Made by a program: the position numbers and the translations under genes. The notes under the pieces are model-generated. The model had not been told where the DNA came from. It did no database searches and saw nothing but the letters and a program-made list of their open reading frames with translations. Shown one piece after another: positions 14,003 through 26,343 of a DNA stretch of 64,000 nt. The DNA comes from Lichtheimia corymbifera B2541 (lineage: Eukaryota; Mucoromycota; Mucoromycetes; Mucorales; Lichtheimiaceae), in assembly GCA_000697475.1 (NCBI GenBank), contig JNEU01001016.1, positions 29,715-93,714 on the forward strand, read 5' to 3'. Within the stretch, counting starts at the first letter, position 1. Every line of letters begins with the position of its first letter.

Positions 14003-15205
14003 GAGAAGCGGGTAGTGCAACAAAAGGGAATAAAGTCGCGAATTGACGCAGCCAAAATATTTGACCTCACTGCTGCGCGCATCATGTTCGTGTCACCTGG
14101 CAACTTTGATACACATCCACATCCCCAAACTACATGACCAGGGAATTGATTGTATGGATAGAGATCAGTGTCAATAAATAGTATCATCCTCTCCTTAAAG
14201 TTATCAATGCTGTAATACCATGAAGCTATATTTCAGGGCTCAACCTCAACATTCTGCAAAGTGTGAACATGTTGACATTGATCAACCTCTTGAAAGGCAT
14301 TCTGACGTTCCAAATGCATCGCCATTGGGTAGTTAATTTTGATACCTTGCATGTATACTGAGCTGCACCATGCACTATTTATCCTTGCATGATACAGAAG
14401 GAGGATACGATGATGAAGATCTTCGATACACGGATGCACTCATCAAGACGATCACTATTATTGTTACACTTTGTACAGCTTCATCGATCACCACTTGATC
14501 TTCAGCGTAGCAACGCTTGTCATTGTGCTTAATTGCCATGCAACGTCATTGTTACTCTAATCCAATTATAGGCCCCAGCTCCATTTTGGGTAAGAATAAA
14601 CTCTCGGAACAATGAACTCATATGCAATGTGCAGATACATACTATCATGCTATAGCAATGACCCACCAATCCAGGAACGATAATATACATGGAATTGAGC
14701 GTGTTTGAGCAGTAACTAGATGGTGGTAAGAATACTCCATAGCGTAAGTATCAACATTGCACTGCCAATGATAATGTATTTTCCGGTCACTGCACTGGTG
14801 AATGGCCTTAAGACTTTTTTTTTCTACATGAACAATTTGATGATAGAGGGAGGCGGCATCATCGCTCGGGAAAGATGATATCTTTATTCATTCTGGTGAT
14901 ACTACATCAACATTTTAAGCTACTAGTATCATGGTAGTATATCGGATTATATATTGGGATACGATGATCATACATATTTAGATTGAAAGTGGGATGGTCT
15001 CATTGTATGATATGCAATGGTGTCAGGGTATCCAAGAAAGGAGAGGACGGTTGCGATGGCAACAATGAAATTTGACTGAGACAATAAGCCATCTTTGGTG
15101 GGGGTGGGTAAAGTTCAGCAAAGTCACGTATTTTGGTCGTCGACTTTTTTGTGTGAGAAGGGTACCAACCCAGCAAACAAGCTCTTTACAACAAAACATA
15201 TCTCC
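14003..15205. other. Divergent promoter region of SEN1 and PHB2
   Basis: About 1.2 kb between two divergent genes. It is AT-rich with T-runs (for example near 14815) and AT-rich TATA-like stretches around 14940-14985. Only short open frames without protein-like character were found. No tRNA-like or repeat structure was noticed. Confidence 0.6.
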
Positions 15206-16249
15206 ATGGCTCAGCAAGCAAAGCAGGCAGCCCAGAAATTGGGTGGAATGTTTCCAAAGGGTGCAGGCAAGGGCGTTGGCTCTGCTGCTGGTGCTCTCGT
15301 TACTCTTGGTGCTTTGGGTTACGGCATTAACGCATCACTCTTCAACGGTTCGTTTATTTTTCCTTGTTTACACTATATAATTCCAAACATGCATTGACTC
15401 ATGCTCTCTCCCCTCCCCTCCATTGCTCCTCATTAGTCGATGGTGGTCACCGTGCTATCAAGTACACTCGTCTCTTTGGTGTTCAAAACACCGTCTACAA
15501 CGAAGGTACTCACTTTGTCATTCCTTGGTTCGAATCCCCCATTGTTTACGACGTTCGCGCCAAGCCCCGCAATGTCGCTTCCTTGACTGGCACTAAGGGT
15601 ATGTATATAAAAGCAGGAATAAGGTTTATATAGCATTGGAACTGACACTCGCCTAGATTTGCAAATGGTGAACATTACCTGCCGTGTCTTGTCCAAGCCT
15701 CGTGTTGACCAGCTTGCTACCTTGTATCGCACTCTCGGTCAAGACTATGACGAGCGTGTGTTGCCATCCATTGTTAACGAGGTCCTCAAGTCTGTTGTCG
15801 CTCAATTCACTGCCTCCCAGCTTATTACTCAACGTGAACGTGTCTCTCGTTTGGTCCGTGAGAACCTTGTTCGTCGTGCCTTGCGCTTCAACATCATCTT
15901 GGATGACGTTTCTATCACCCATGTTGGTTTCTCTCCCGTTTTCGAATCGGCTGTCGAAGCTAAGCAGATTGCTCAACAAGAGGCTCAACGTGCTGCTTTC
16001 GTTGTTGACAAGGCTCGTCAAGAGAAGCAATCTATCATTGTTCGTGCTCAAGGTGAAGCCAAGTCTGCTGAACTTATTGGTGAGGCCATCAAGAACAAGC
16101 CCGGCTTTTTGGAGTTGAAGAGAATCGAGGCTGCCCGTGAGATTGCTACCATCATTTCTCGCTCTGGCAACCGCGTCATGCTCGACTCTGACACCTTGTT
16201 GCTCAACGTCAACTCGTCCAACAACAACAAGGATACTAAGAGCAAATAA
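15206..16249 (+). CDS. PHB2: Prohibitin-2, mitochondrial inner-membrane scaffold
   Basis: Exons 15206-15347, 15437-15598 and 15657-16249 give 298 aa, the normal length for prohibitin-2. A Gly/Ala-rich N-terminus leads into one membrane anchor (about 28-45). The PHB/SPFH domain follows (about 47-210; note the conserved YNEGTHF and PWFE region), then the C-terminal coiled coil with its alternating charged residues (about 195-250). Family knowledge: PHB1 and PHB2 build ring complexes on the intermembrane side of the inner mitochondrial membrane, where they stabilise new proteins and restrain the m-AAA protease. Codon use is strongly biased to C/T-ending codons, as expected for an abundant protein. 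Introns of 89 and 58 nt both follow phase 1. The gene is convergent with the ureohydrolase downstream. Confidence 0.96.
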
Positions 16250-16473
16250 GAACACCCTTACACAGTAGTGTTGTACGTTAAGAGAGATGCAATCAAAACA
16301 ATTGTTCATATTACATCAAGTAAAAAGTTTCCAATAATGCAGGCACATATTATCCCACACAATTCATTGGAGTGATTTTAGTATTAAGCTCTATATTCAC
16401 TTTTTATTATACGGAAGAACTGCAAAATGTACAGAGAGATGATTTATACAGAGAGAGAGATTTACAATGACAT

Positions 16474-17756
16474 TTAGGGACCACGCTTAACCATCATAGA
16501 CATGATTTCATAGATCAAATCAGCAGCCAAGAAGGAAGTGAGCTGAGCTTGAGTGTCAAATGGTGGGGAAACTTCAACGACATCAGCAGCAATGATGTTG
16601 TAACCTTCCAAGCCACGGAGAATGTAACGCATTTCACGAGTCAAGAAACCACCAGTCTCGGGAGTACCAGTAGCAGGAGCCATGCTGGGATCAATGACAT
16701 CAATATCAATGGACAAGTAAACAAGCGAATCATCCTTAGGACCGAGGATCTCTTGCATACGCTCAACAATACCATCAACACCAAGCTTGAAAATGTCATT
16801 GGCCTTGATAATGTTGAAACCAAGAGCCTCATCGCGCTTGAAATCATTGTGGTCGTACAAAGTGGAGCGGATACCAACGTGCATGGAGGTACCATTGGCT
16901 GTCAAACCTTCCTTGGAAGCATGATAAAGAGGGTTACCGTGGTTGAAGCGAGATCCTGGAGCCTTGACATTGTAGATTTCAGGAGCCCTAGACATTAAAG
17001 TTAGATATCTTACATCATGACATGTATCTTATTTTAAAACCTACCAGGTGTCAAGATGAGAATCAAAATGGATAACGGTGATAGGCTTGCCATAAGCATG
17101 ACGCATAGCACGAAGGACAGGCAACAAGACGGTGTGATCACCACCAAGGGTAATCAAACGAGGGATCTCAGGAGTGGCACCATCCTCAGTAGGAGGACGT
17201 TGCAACAAGTACTTTGTATAATCTTCGATTTGCTTCATAGCATGACCAGCATCAAAAGGCTCGAAAGGAATATCACCACAATCCACCATCTTGGCCCACG
17301 AGCGGAAAGTGTTGACACCGACTTCGGTATTGTAACCCTAATATTCATTTCCCTGTTAATGAAACCACATCCATGGTTCTGTACCATTTTTTTTCTTCCT
17401 CATACCTTAATACGCTTGGAACCTTCACGAATACCAGAGGGACCAAATCGAGCGCCAGTTCTGAATGTTACACCAATGTCGTAAGGGGCACCCATGACAG
17501 CAATGTCATAATCCTCAACGATTCCTTCATCCCAGCACTTGAGGTATGGCAAATGAGCAAATGTGGAGATACCAGAGAAGGAGGGAACATAGCCATCTCT
17601 TTCCAGGACAGGACGATCAAAGGCAGTAGGGAGCTCAGAGGGACCAGAGACGATAGGCATTTGTCCGACAAACTCATCATCATGATGATCATGAGCAAGG
17701 ACGTTACCAGCAAGGGCACCAATCAATGCAAGGCTTCCAAAGATTGCAGAACGCAT
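16474..17756 (-). CDS. Secreted agmatinase/guanidinobutyrase-like ureohydrolase
   Basis: Exons 17756-17406, 17337-17045 and 16987-16474 give 385 aa. Residues 1-21 are a signal peptide, followed by a His/Asp-rich segment, so the enzyme probably enters the secretory pathway. The arginase-family manganese motifs are intact: GGDHT (182-186), HFDSHLD (207-213; metal ligands D209, H211, D213) and SIDIDVIDP (307-315; D309, D311) followed by PATGTPE. The family hydrolyses a guanidino group to urea. Sequence style (GARFGP, DIDVIDP, ATGTPE) fits agmatinase/guanidinobutyrase rather than arginase, but the substrate cannot be fixed by eye. Biased codon use suggests good expression. It lies tail-to-tail with PHB2, 225 nt apart, and its start is 169 nt from the YTH1 stop. 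Confidence 0.92.
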
Positions 17757-17925
17757 TGTTTTTGATTTTTTTATAAAGAAAGGAAGAAAAAAAAATAAAC
17801 AGAAACAACAAGGGAATGATGCTGTGGGGTCTTTATTCTTTTTTTCGTTGTCGCTTGATCTGTCATTCAAATAAAAGGGAAGAATTTAATTGGATGCTTA
17901 TTTGTAATCAAACACCCGTCTCTAC

Positions 17926-18840
17926 CTATTGCCTGTAACCTCCACCTCCTCGTCCTTGAGGACACCGATTGGCATAATGTCCTTGTGCACCACACTTGAA
18001 GCATGTAACATCTTCCAACCTTCGATAGAATCCGCTTTGCGGTCGATTTACATGTGAGCGTTGTGGTTGATCATCTATAGACGATGTATCCTGTTGCTGT
18101 TGCTGCTGTTGTTGCTGCTGTTGTTGATGTTGGGGTTGTTGCTGACGGTCATCACCGGCACCGTCTGCGGAGTACATTGTAGGAAGTTCATACTTGGGAT
18201 GACCATTCGGACAATTGGGACCTTCTGGGCAAAAACCAGTAAGATAGTTCTGACAAACCATTTTGCGTACATGCTTGTGTCGGCAATTCGGGCCTAATGA
18301 TATCATAAGTGATGTCTCAGTAATAAGCTTTTTTTTTTCGGCTTCCCCTAGATACCATACCATGTTTACAGAATCCTCGAGCATACCATGGACATTCTTT
18401 TTGTTTGCTTTCAGGATCGATATGAAGATACATGCATTCGTCACCATTGCAACATTCGCCGTATTTAGAGTAAAACCAGCACTCGGGCATCTTTTTCATG
18501 TTGAAGACGTGTAAGAATTCGCAGCTATCGCCCTTCTTGCAAAGACCGCGTAACCAGTGCTTGCACACTACTGACTTGTCTCGATCTCCACCTCTCGAAT
18601 GCTTGAACTGGCAATGAGACCCTTTCGTACAAGCACCCTTCAAAAAGTACTTGCACACCTGTCCATCTTTATACCCTCATTCAGTCAAACGCCTATGTGA
18701 AATCTGCATGTCTCATGGGACTGACCTTCTTTTTTATTCTCATTATCAAGATCCAATCCTAGCTCTTTCTTAATGTACTCCTCAAAGTCAAACGTCAAGT
18801 GTCTGTGGTCGCTTAAAAAAATTGCTGGTGGGGCAAGCAT
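17926..18840 (-). CDS. YTH1: Cleavage and polyadenylation factor zinc-finger subunit (Yth1/CPSF30)
   Basis: Exons 18840-18726, 18666-18361 and 18293-17926 give 262 aa. Five CCCH fingers lie in tandem: about 43-62, 73-91, 100-119, 129-147 and 153-171. The linkers are typical, with VCKHWLRGLCKK opening finger 2 and KMPECWFYSK opening finger 3. A poly-Gln tract follows. The protein ends with a CCHC zinc knuckle (about 239-252) and a Gly-rich tail. In the polyadenylation complex, fingers 2 and 3 of this family read the AAUAAA signal and other fingers contact Fip1. I start at the Met before LAPPA, since the upstream extension is hydrophobic and unlike family N-termini. It follows PSY2 on the same strand after only 138 nt, so its promoter must be short or overlap the PSY2 3' end. 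Confidence 0.95.
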
Positions 18841-18978
18841 GATATGGGTAGGTTTGTGTATGAAGGAAAAGAAAAGATAGCTGGCTAGACGATTAAAAAG
18901 TACAGCCATTGAAAGGCGATTTATCATCCAATCAAATGTATTCTTCATTGACTAAAGAAGTGCTCATGCACATTGACT

Positions 18979-21900
18979 TTATTCTGACTGATTCGTCGTG
19001 TTTGATCGTAACTTTCGGGTTTGAGGATTAATAATGATTTTACGTTGTTGTTTGTTAATGGATGATCTTGTTTTCCTGGCTTTGGATGCTTTTGCTGCAA
19101 GTACATCATCTTCTTCATCGCCGTCATCATCATGTTTCCGCCGCCTTTTTAAGGTTGGCATATTATCATCATTGGTGTCGGATGAGAGTGACGCTGAGGG
19201 AGAGGGGGGTGTTGGAGATGGTGTTCGATCGGGAATAGGTGTATCAGATGATGGCGCAGCATTTTCTTTTGGTTCACTCGTCGAATCCTCTTCAGTTGGC
19301 GGGACCTTTTTGGATGATTCATCAGGCACAGTCGACTCATCTTGATTACTTGTTTTCTCTTCAGTCTGAGTTGTTGAATTATCAGGGACATCATCATCTT
19401 CCTCCTCGTCATCATCATAATCCACCAATGGCTTTGGAGTCGAAGAAGTTGAAGCAGGTTGTTGTTGCTGTTGCTCCTCGGGTTTGGTAGCACCAGGTGA
19501 TGATGGCGTTTCCTCTTCTTCATCTCCAGAATTATTAAAGTATTCCTCCTCATCATCATCCACAGTTGAAGATGACCATCCACCAAGCCCAGGTCCACGT
19601 TGGCTATTTACGCTACAATCCTTTATGAGCTTTCACATGGATGATGCATCTTCCACCCTTCCATTGATTCTCACCTTGCATTGTCAGACTCAGTCTTGGT
19701 CTCTTGCATCTCTATGTTCTGATCGTATCGTAATCGTAAAGCTTTGCAAACTCCTGTATAATTGACAGTGTCCAGCACTTTGCCATATTGTGTCACGAGA
19801 TGGGAAACTAGCGGTTTGACATTCTCCTATTTCAATGTTAACACCAAATCTTTCGTTCCCAAAAGTCCATCACCCAAACTTTACCTTGCGGATAAACTCA
19901 AGGATCTCAATGCAGGCTGAATTCAGCAGGTTGTTGCGTCCATCCGTGTCGAGTAATACCCTGATAGTCGGTTCAAATACATTCTGCTTTATCAGGTTTT
20001 GGTTGTAAAAGCCATCCATCACACCAACACATGCACGGAAGAATCGTAATGCAGCTAAGACACGCGAGATGAGTATTATACATGAGATGGTGTTTGTAGT
20101 GTACTCACCCAATTTAACGTATCCTCGATTGCATCGATAGAGTTGCAAAATTTTACTCAAGCAGTCGGTTGAGTGAACGAGGTATTTGCTCCTGAAGCTG
20201 TGTTGACGAATAGCGAAGCACAATAGATCACAAATATGGACGCAAAGATCGGCTTGTTCTTGGGAGAGCGTGAGGATTTCAATCGGGCCATCCAACTTCA
20301 TTGGCTTCTTGTCGAGAGCTGCAAGTGGTCGCAAAAAGTCATCGCCGAAATTGTCGTAGAATAGGGTAAGAAATTCCTCGGCTTCAGGATCAGTCTTTCG
20401 AATGGTCTAAAAGTAACAAATCGGCATGAATATTAACTTTAACATGTATTAAAGTTCCGCTGTCTTACATCTGTTGTCATGGGATTGCCCAATACAGGTC
20501 CACCACCGAGATCTAGTAACAGGCGAATGATTTCCACATATTGTGTCTTGAGGAGCGGGTCGTGTTGTTTGGTGAATTGATCGAGGATGATAGCCATCAG
20601 AGACTTTTCAGCACCATCTTTTTTGATTCGAGCAGTAAGTTGTGTACGAATAAAAGAAACGTCGAGCTCCACCATTCCCATAAGCACATTGACTCCTGAT
20701 CCACGAAGATGCGCTTCCTCGGCTCCCAAAGCAAATGCAAGCACGTTGAATAACCCTTGGGGTGCCAATTCTCTAATGTAGTAAAAGTCTCCTCAATATC
20801 CAAACGTTCCCCATACCGACAACCTCCATCTTACCTGTATAAACCAGCTCTATGTGCTGCCTGCAAACATTTCGCCATAGAGCAGAACTGCAAGATAAAC
20901 TTGGCTCCTTCCGTTTTCCTTTCAGTGGTGCTATTCTCCTCGTCTCTGAAGATATCAAATACTGAAGATAAAAGCTCATTGTCGTGTTGGATACTGCTGA
21001 CGATGTCGATATGGTTGAAAAATGTCAATGAATGTACAATCGAATTTAAAGAATCGTCGACCTCGTTGGCGAAAACGCATTCCTTGATGTACTTGAGTCG
21101 AAGATTCTGGTGAAGTTTGGATATGATGACCTCGTCTTTGATTGGTACAACCTATCAACGTTGGTCAGCCTATACATTCATATGACCCAAACCACGTCTC
21201 TTACTTACAGGCTTAATCTCTGAGCATTTTTCCAAAAAGGCCCTATGTTTTGTACGCGTGTTGGGTGTGTCTGGATTGTCTGTATCGAAAACAGGCGTCA
21301 GAATCATTTCAATGGACGCGTTTATGATCAAACTTACATTCTAGCATTCCCATTACATCCATGTATAGGTCGTCATGAATGATGTGCTCAACAATGGTAT
21401 TGTCGTTCAGCATAACTGGTAATAAATGTGTCAGATATTGCCGTCTATGTCCGAAAAAGTACTCACTTATTGCTTTCATGATAGTATACAGTTTGTGTAG
21501 ATCATCGATGCTCTCCAAATCTTCGCAGGTTTTGAACAATGGAATAAGTTTGTCGACGTAGCTCTGATCAATAACATTTAGCTTGATATGTATGGGGTGT
21601 ATATGCATGGAACACCCACCTCAGGGACGATGAATGATGCTAACCGATCCTTTTCTTGTATCGTCTTTGCATTTGATAAGATATCCGCAATTTGTGATAG
21701 ATTCGATAGCTCGGGTGAAGGTAGCACGTCAGGTTCGTGAGACTCTCTAATTGGTGGTGTATCCTCTGTGTCCGAATCGGCAGCTGATGAGGGGGATATA
21801 ATATGGTGAATGAAGGAGTACACGATAGGGTCATTTTCTTCCTAGATATAACGCTTACAGATGGCAGGTGGAAGTTGTTGACCGTTTTCATGTTTTTCTT

Positions 21901-22463
21901 GTATCCGTTGCCTAGTGAAAGAGAGAAAAAAGGCATGTTGGTACATGCAACTCCCAACTTTTCACGCACCACACGCATATACACGTACCAAATATGCTCA
22001 CATCCATCAGCTTCTTGAAAGCTTAAAGCCAAATCGACATGTTGTCCCTCTGTCCAAACAATCAAGGTTTCTATACCATACAATGATGAATAGATTATCT
22101 CTCATTATCATTTGTCATATTTACCTTGCTGACGGTGATACTCCTTTTGATCCAATATCTTGGACTTGAGTAACGTCGTCTCGTCTCGCTCGGAGCGCAC
22201 AAAGATCTCATCAGGCTCATCCTCGTCTCCCTACATTGAGTACCGCAGCGATCACGTATTGAATGAGTCGTCAAGTCGAAAAGAGAACGCGATGGGCCAA
22301 GAAAAGATAAGGTAGTAGATGGGTAAATTACCGTTTTGTAAATACAATAGCCGGTGCCTTGATCTTCCCAAGTACCCTCGGAATCGAGTTTGTACAGTTT
22401 CACTCGAAACGATCTATCTTGTGTGGTGTCGCCAGCATGGGTGGATCCGGTTTCGTCTGTCAT
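18979..22463 (-). CDS. PSY2: Protein phosphatase 4 regulatory subunit 3 (Psy2/SMEK/Falafel)
   Basis: Fourteen exons: 22463-22332, 22230-22125, 22070-21989, 21911-21859, 21783-21620, 21563-21467, 21415-21338, 21279-21209, 21151-20835, 20772-20469, 20406-20109, 20054-19885, 19826-19675 and 19612-18979. They give 885 aa. The N-terminus (about 18-110) is the EVH1/PH-like domain that binds proline-rich targets (VKLYKLD, GTWEDQGTG, ETLIVW). The SMK-1/DUF625 domain (about 190-380) and armadillo-like helices follow. The last 210 residues are acidic, Ser/Pro-rich and end in a basic cluster (KRRRKH, KARKTR) that could be a nuclear signal. As part of PP4 with catalytic and Psy4-type subunits, the family dephosphorylates checkpoint and repair proteins. 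The start faces the UBX gene across 731 nt. Confidence 0.94.
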
Positions 22464-23194
22464 TGAGAGCGATAAGAAACGGTGGACTGAACTGTCTTAA
22501 GCGGTTTGCGGAAGAGTAAAGTTTGAAAATCGGTCTGTGTCGACGATAATAGCTGAACGGATGGCAGTCATGGCAACTCCCCCCAGCAACGATATTCATG
22601 CGCACGCATACATACCTTTGTCTTTGGCCTCTTTGATACCCGTGTCATTGTCTTTGAATAAACAAAGAATGCTTTCAAATGGTCTATTGTTTATTATCAA
22701 TTGGGGCGTATTGTTACAATAATCAAGTGTACTTGCAAAAGTGGGATGTCAAATATAGTATTGCATAATCGATTGACTCATTCACCAAGGATACAATAAA
22801 CCAGGCTTTGCTCAAAAGTGTAAATGACTTTATTTCTTGACTATGTTTATCAATTGAATATGTATATTCAGAGGATCGTCTACGATTTCAGCTTGTTCAT
22901 TTGACAAAGATGAAGTTATCATGTGTTATATTGACTTTCTTGTGCTGCGAAAGCCAATCAATTGACGCTTATCATTTTGCATATACTGCAGTACCATGAC
23001 ACGCTTATTATTGTAGACAGCTCCTCAGTTGAGTAATTGCTCTGCATAAAGCTCTACCTTATCCCTGTCAAAGTTGGACACTCAATTGATGATGGCGGCT
23101 GAATCTGAAATAGACCAGTGGAACGGGCCTTTTGCTGACACCAGCCCTCACTCACGACTCTCTCCACACTCTTTTCAACCAAGCACACACTCCC
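22464..23194. other. Divergent promoter region of PSY2 and the UBX gene
   Basis: Between two divergent genes. AT-rich, with no protein-like frame. A non-ATG open frame runs into the UBX start and is taken as 5' leader. Confidence 0.6.
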
Positions 23195-25306
23195 ATGAGC
23201 ACTGCGACAAACAACATTTGGTTCGAGGGTCCTGTCACTGAAGCGGTTGCACTCGTCAATTCGAAGGATTGCGTTTTTGTTGTATATATCTTTGGTGAGT
23301 CTTTTACGAGTAGACTGCTTGCCAATGACCCATTACTCAAACGTTAACTGTGGTCGTGGTGGATAGATGACACCGGAAACACACAAAAGCTGAACGAGAC
23401 ACTGGGTAACGAGGACGTGAGTAAAAAAATATGCATTACATGATAAGAAATATTTATCGCCAAGGGCAACTTGGGTATAATCATAGGTCATCCACGCGCT
23501 ATCTTCCAAGACTGTAGCTCTCAAGATGCATACGGAATCCGACAATGCAAAAATGTTCAAGCAGCTTTGTAAGTTAGGGTCGACAATAATGTATACAACA
23601 AAGAAAGCTCATCAATAGATGATAGATCCAACATATCATGTCCCTGTCATATACTTCATACGGTAAACAATCACGGATAATGAGGGATGATATGCAGCAT
23701 TGACACTGAATTATACGTTCTCCCACACAGGCATGGCACTATCAAAGACTTCGGTGTTGAGGATGTTACTGCAGAGGCGATTATTTCAAAGATCGATGCA
23801 ACATCGAGTGAACAGCAACCACAGCAACAGACTTCACCAGCAACACCTGCAGCTCCTGCTCCTGCTCCAATGTCTCCTGCTCCTCCATCTACTGAGACAT
23901 CAGCAGTGACAGATCAACCACAACCATCACAAGGAAGTTCATCATCAGAAGCAACGGCTGCTGCCAAGAAAGAAAAGTAAGAATGGTTCAAGGATAATGG
24001 ATTGATCTCTTATATTTATATGATGTTGTTAGGCTACGAAAGCAAATGGAAGAAGCAAAGAAAAAGAGAGAAGAGGAAGAAAAACAGGTGAATATACTCT
24101 GTGCGTGAGATTGGGATATGCACACAACAAGACGTTTACATTGATATCAACCTGGATGATGTTTAGCGTGCCAAGGATAATGAGCTCAAGCGGAGACAGG
24201 ATGGGAAATTGATGCAGCAAACGAGGCAACAATTGGAAAACAAACAAAACAAGCAGTATTTTGACAAGATCAAAAAGGAGAAACGCGAGGATGAAGAGCA
24301 CCGTCGAAGGATCAAAGAACAAATCGCTCGTGATCGTGCTGAGCAAATGGCAGCAAGACAAGCAGCAAAGCAACAACGTAAATCAGCCAACAGCAGCCCT
24401 GAGCCATCCACTACAAGTGTGAAACGTGCAAGGTATTGCGACATGTGTATGTGCTATGATGGTGAAAACAAAACCATTAACATTTTTTTGATACAACGAG
24501 GAACAGCAGCAGCAGCAGCCAGCACGACCATAGCAGTATCAGCATTCGTCAACTAGATGGCTCAACGATGCGCAATCGTTTCAATGGTATGCTTACTATG
24601 ATTGGGCAAATAACGGGGTAGACTAATAATACATTCATTGATTTACAGCTTCCGATACCCTTTCTGTTGTCAAGAATTGGATTGATCAGGTATAATCCAT
24701 TTGATCGGATGACTCTGCATATGATACTAAAAGGAGAGAAAAACAGAATCGATCCGATGGTGATCAACCTTACAAGCTGCTGGCTCAGTTTCCAACACGA
24801 CAATTCAGCATAGGAGATGAAGAGCGGTCGTTGCGTGAACTCGATTTATGTCCAAGTGCTACGCTCATTATGAAAGGCATCAAGAATGTCAGCAATGCTT
24901 ATGGTGCTGGCTCGTCCTATGGGGTTATGGATTACGTTTATTCAGCAGGAGGGCTATTGTATAATGCAGCTAGCTCAGTCGGCACTACGGTATCAGGTGT
25001 CATGTATTCCATGTTCCCATCGGATCAAGGTGCTCCTTCGGAAGCAAACGTGCAATCGCCCGGCGGCTTTCCTAACACCGGTGTGACACAACAAACACCC
25101 TCTTCGATCCCAGGGCAAAGACTTGGTGGAGTGCCTTCAAGCGCAAGGCCGAGGTGAGTAAATGCTGGGTGAATGTATTGATGTATTCCTCATTTACGGG
25201 TATACAAATCAATAGAAGCAATATCAACACGCTGCGTAACACTGCATTTGATGATGACGATAACGAACACCGCACGTACAACGGCAATTCTGTTAATCAG
25301 GAGTGA
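23195..25306 (+). CDS. UBX-domain protein of the UBXN4/erasin type (Cdc48 adaptor)
   Basis: Eleven exons: 23195-23294, 23367-23416, 23487-23568, 23626-23662, 23698-23976, 24033-24087, 24167-24432, 24501-24586, 24649-24689, 24747-25153 and 25216-25306. They give 497 aa. The N-terminus (1 to about 110) is thioredoxin-like as in UBXN4 (NIWFEG, AVALVNSKDCVFVVYIF, YHVPVIYFI). A Pro/Ala/Ser-rich linker, a charged coiled coil (about 183-290) and the UBX fold (about 305-380; IRQLDGSTMRNRF, LLAQFPTRQF) follow. A weakly hydrophobic Gly/Ser/Val segment (about 390-422) matches the membrane-associated region of erasin. The family brings Cdc48/p97 to the ER for protein degradation. Exon 4 is 37 nt, and its acceptor was chosen over an upstream AG because only it keeps the fold in frame. 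The exon 8 acceptor could be 6 nt later. Confidence 0.88.
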
Positions 25307-25493
25307 ATATTTCAAATATCAATATAATGAAAATGGCGACAAGTTGAATAGCTTTAGAACATGTGATCTTACAGGTTGCATTGGCTAAACTATGGGGAAA
25401 AAGGGGGTGGGGTGGATAGGGATGCGTAGTGGATGTTGGAGGTAAAGAAAAACAAAAAAGTGCACACACATGTGGGGATGTTGCATCTGCAGT

Positions 25494-26343
25494 TTAAGCC
25501 TTTGCTGTTGCCTTCTTTCTGGTGGCTGTTGCCTTCTTGGTGGTGGTACCTGTAATGGATGTGCTCTTTTTTCTGGGAGCCTTTACGTTTTGCTTGGAGG
25601 CCGTTTTTTGCTTGGAAGGTTGCTTCTTTGCGAGAGCGGCTTTTTTAGCTGCAGCACTCTTGGGTGCCTTTTTAGTGGCAGGCGCTTTCTTTTTAGTGCT
25701 GGATGCCTTGGATTCAGCAGAGCTTTTCTTGTCACCAGCCTTGGTCTCCTTGTCTTTCTTTTCAGTCGTTGACTTTTTCTCGGGCTTAACAAGCTTGACT
25801 GTACCAGAGAGACCTGTAGAAAGGAGCCAAATGAGCATCAATCCTATAAAGGGAAAAATACAGAGATCCACACCAATCACCGTATTCCACCCATACAAAT
25901 ACACTATACCCAATAATCCCCCACTCATTTCACCACGCGCAAAATGAAGCAGCAATCTTACCTCTAGGAAGAGCAAAGACGTTCTTGGCTGCACCACGTT
26001 TGATAGCTGCGGCAATCTGTGTATCAAAGTGTGCACCAGAAGTAACCTTGTAGTTTGCCAAGATATACTTTTTGATTGCTGGACGAGAGCTGCCCTTACG
26101 TTCCTTGAGTGAAAGAATAGCAGCTAATCATATAGAGACATCATTAGATTTATCCTTGGTGATAGTAATGAGTGTCGCTGTTACCTTTGATCATTGCCTC
26201 GTACTGCAAAAGTAAGAAGAATAAAGCGTGTGAGTAAGCACCATGGATATTCTCTTTCACAATATCCATTGTTTTTGAACACATACTGGAGGATGCTCAG
26301 GTGTTTTCTTGCTGGATCCGCTTTTGGTACCGGTTGCAGGCAT
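25494..26343 (-). CDS. H1: Linker histone H1
   Basis: Exons 26343-26287, 26203-26185 (19 nt), 26123-25962 and 25813-25494 give 185 aa. The winged-helix globular domain (about 15-85) is recognisable by HPPYEAMIKAAI, LKERKGSSRPAIKKYI, and ALPRGLSGTVKL. The C-terminal 90 residues are almost entirely Lys/Ala/Ser/Thr, the DNA-binding tail of H1. The protein binds linker DNA at the nucleosome entry and exit sites. Unlike animal replication-dependent H1 genes, this one has introns, including a 19-nt exon encoding YEAMIK. It is convergent with the UBX gene, 187 nt away. Confidence 0.95.

Noticed and set aside
15525..15540. Match to the tRNA B-box (GGTTCGAATCC)
   Set aside because: It encodes part of a conserved prohibitin segment (PWFESP) and no A-box or cloverleaf surrounds it.
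15653..16309. 218-codon open frame on the minus strand opposite PHB2
   Set aside because: It is antisense to a certain, codon-biased exon; strong codon bias often leaves the opposite strand open. Its product is not protein-like in family terms.
16549..16998. 149-codon open frame on the plus strand opposite the ureohydrolase
   Set aside because: Antisense shadow of the third exon of a clearly identified enzyme.
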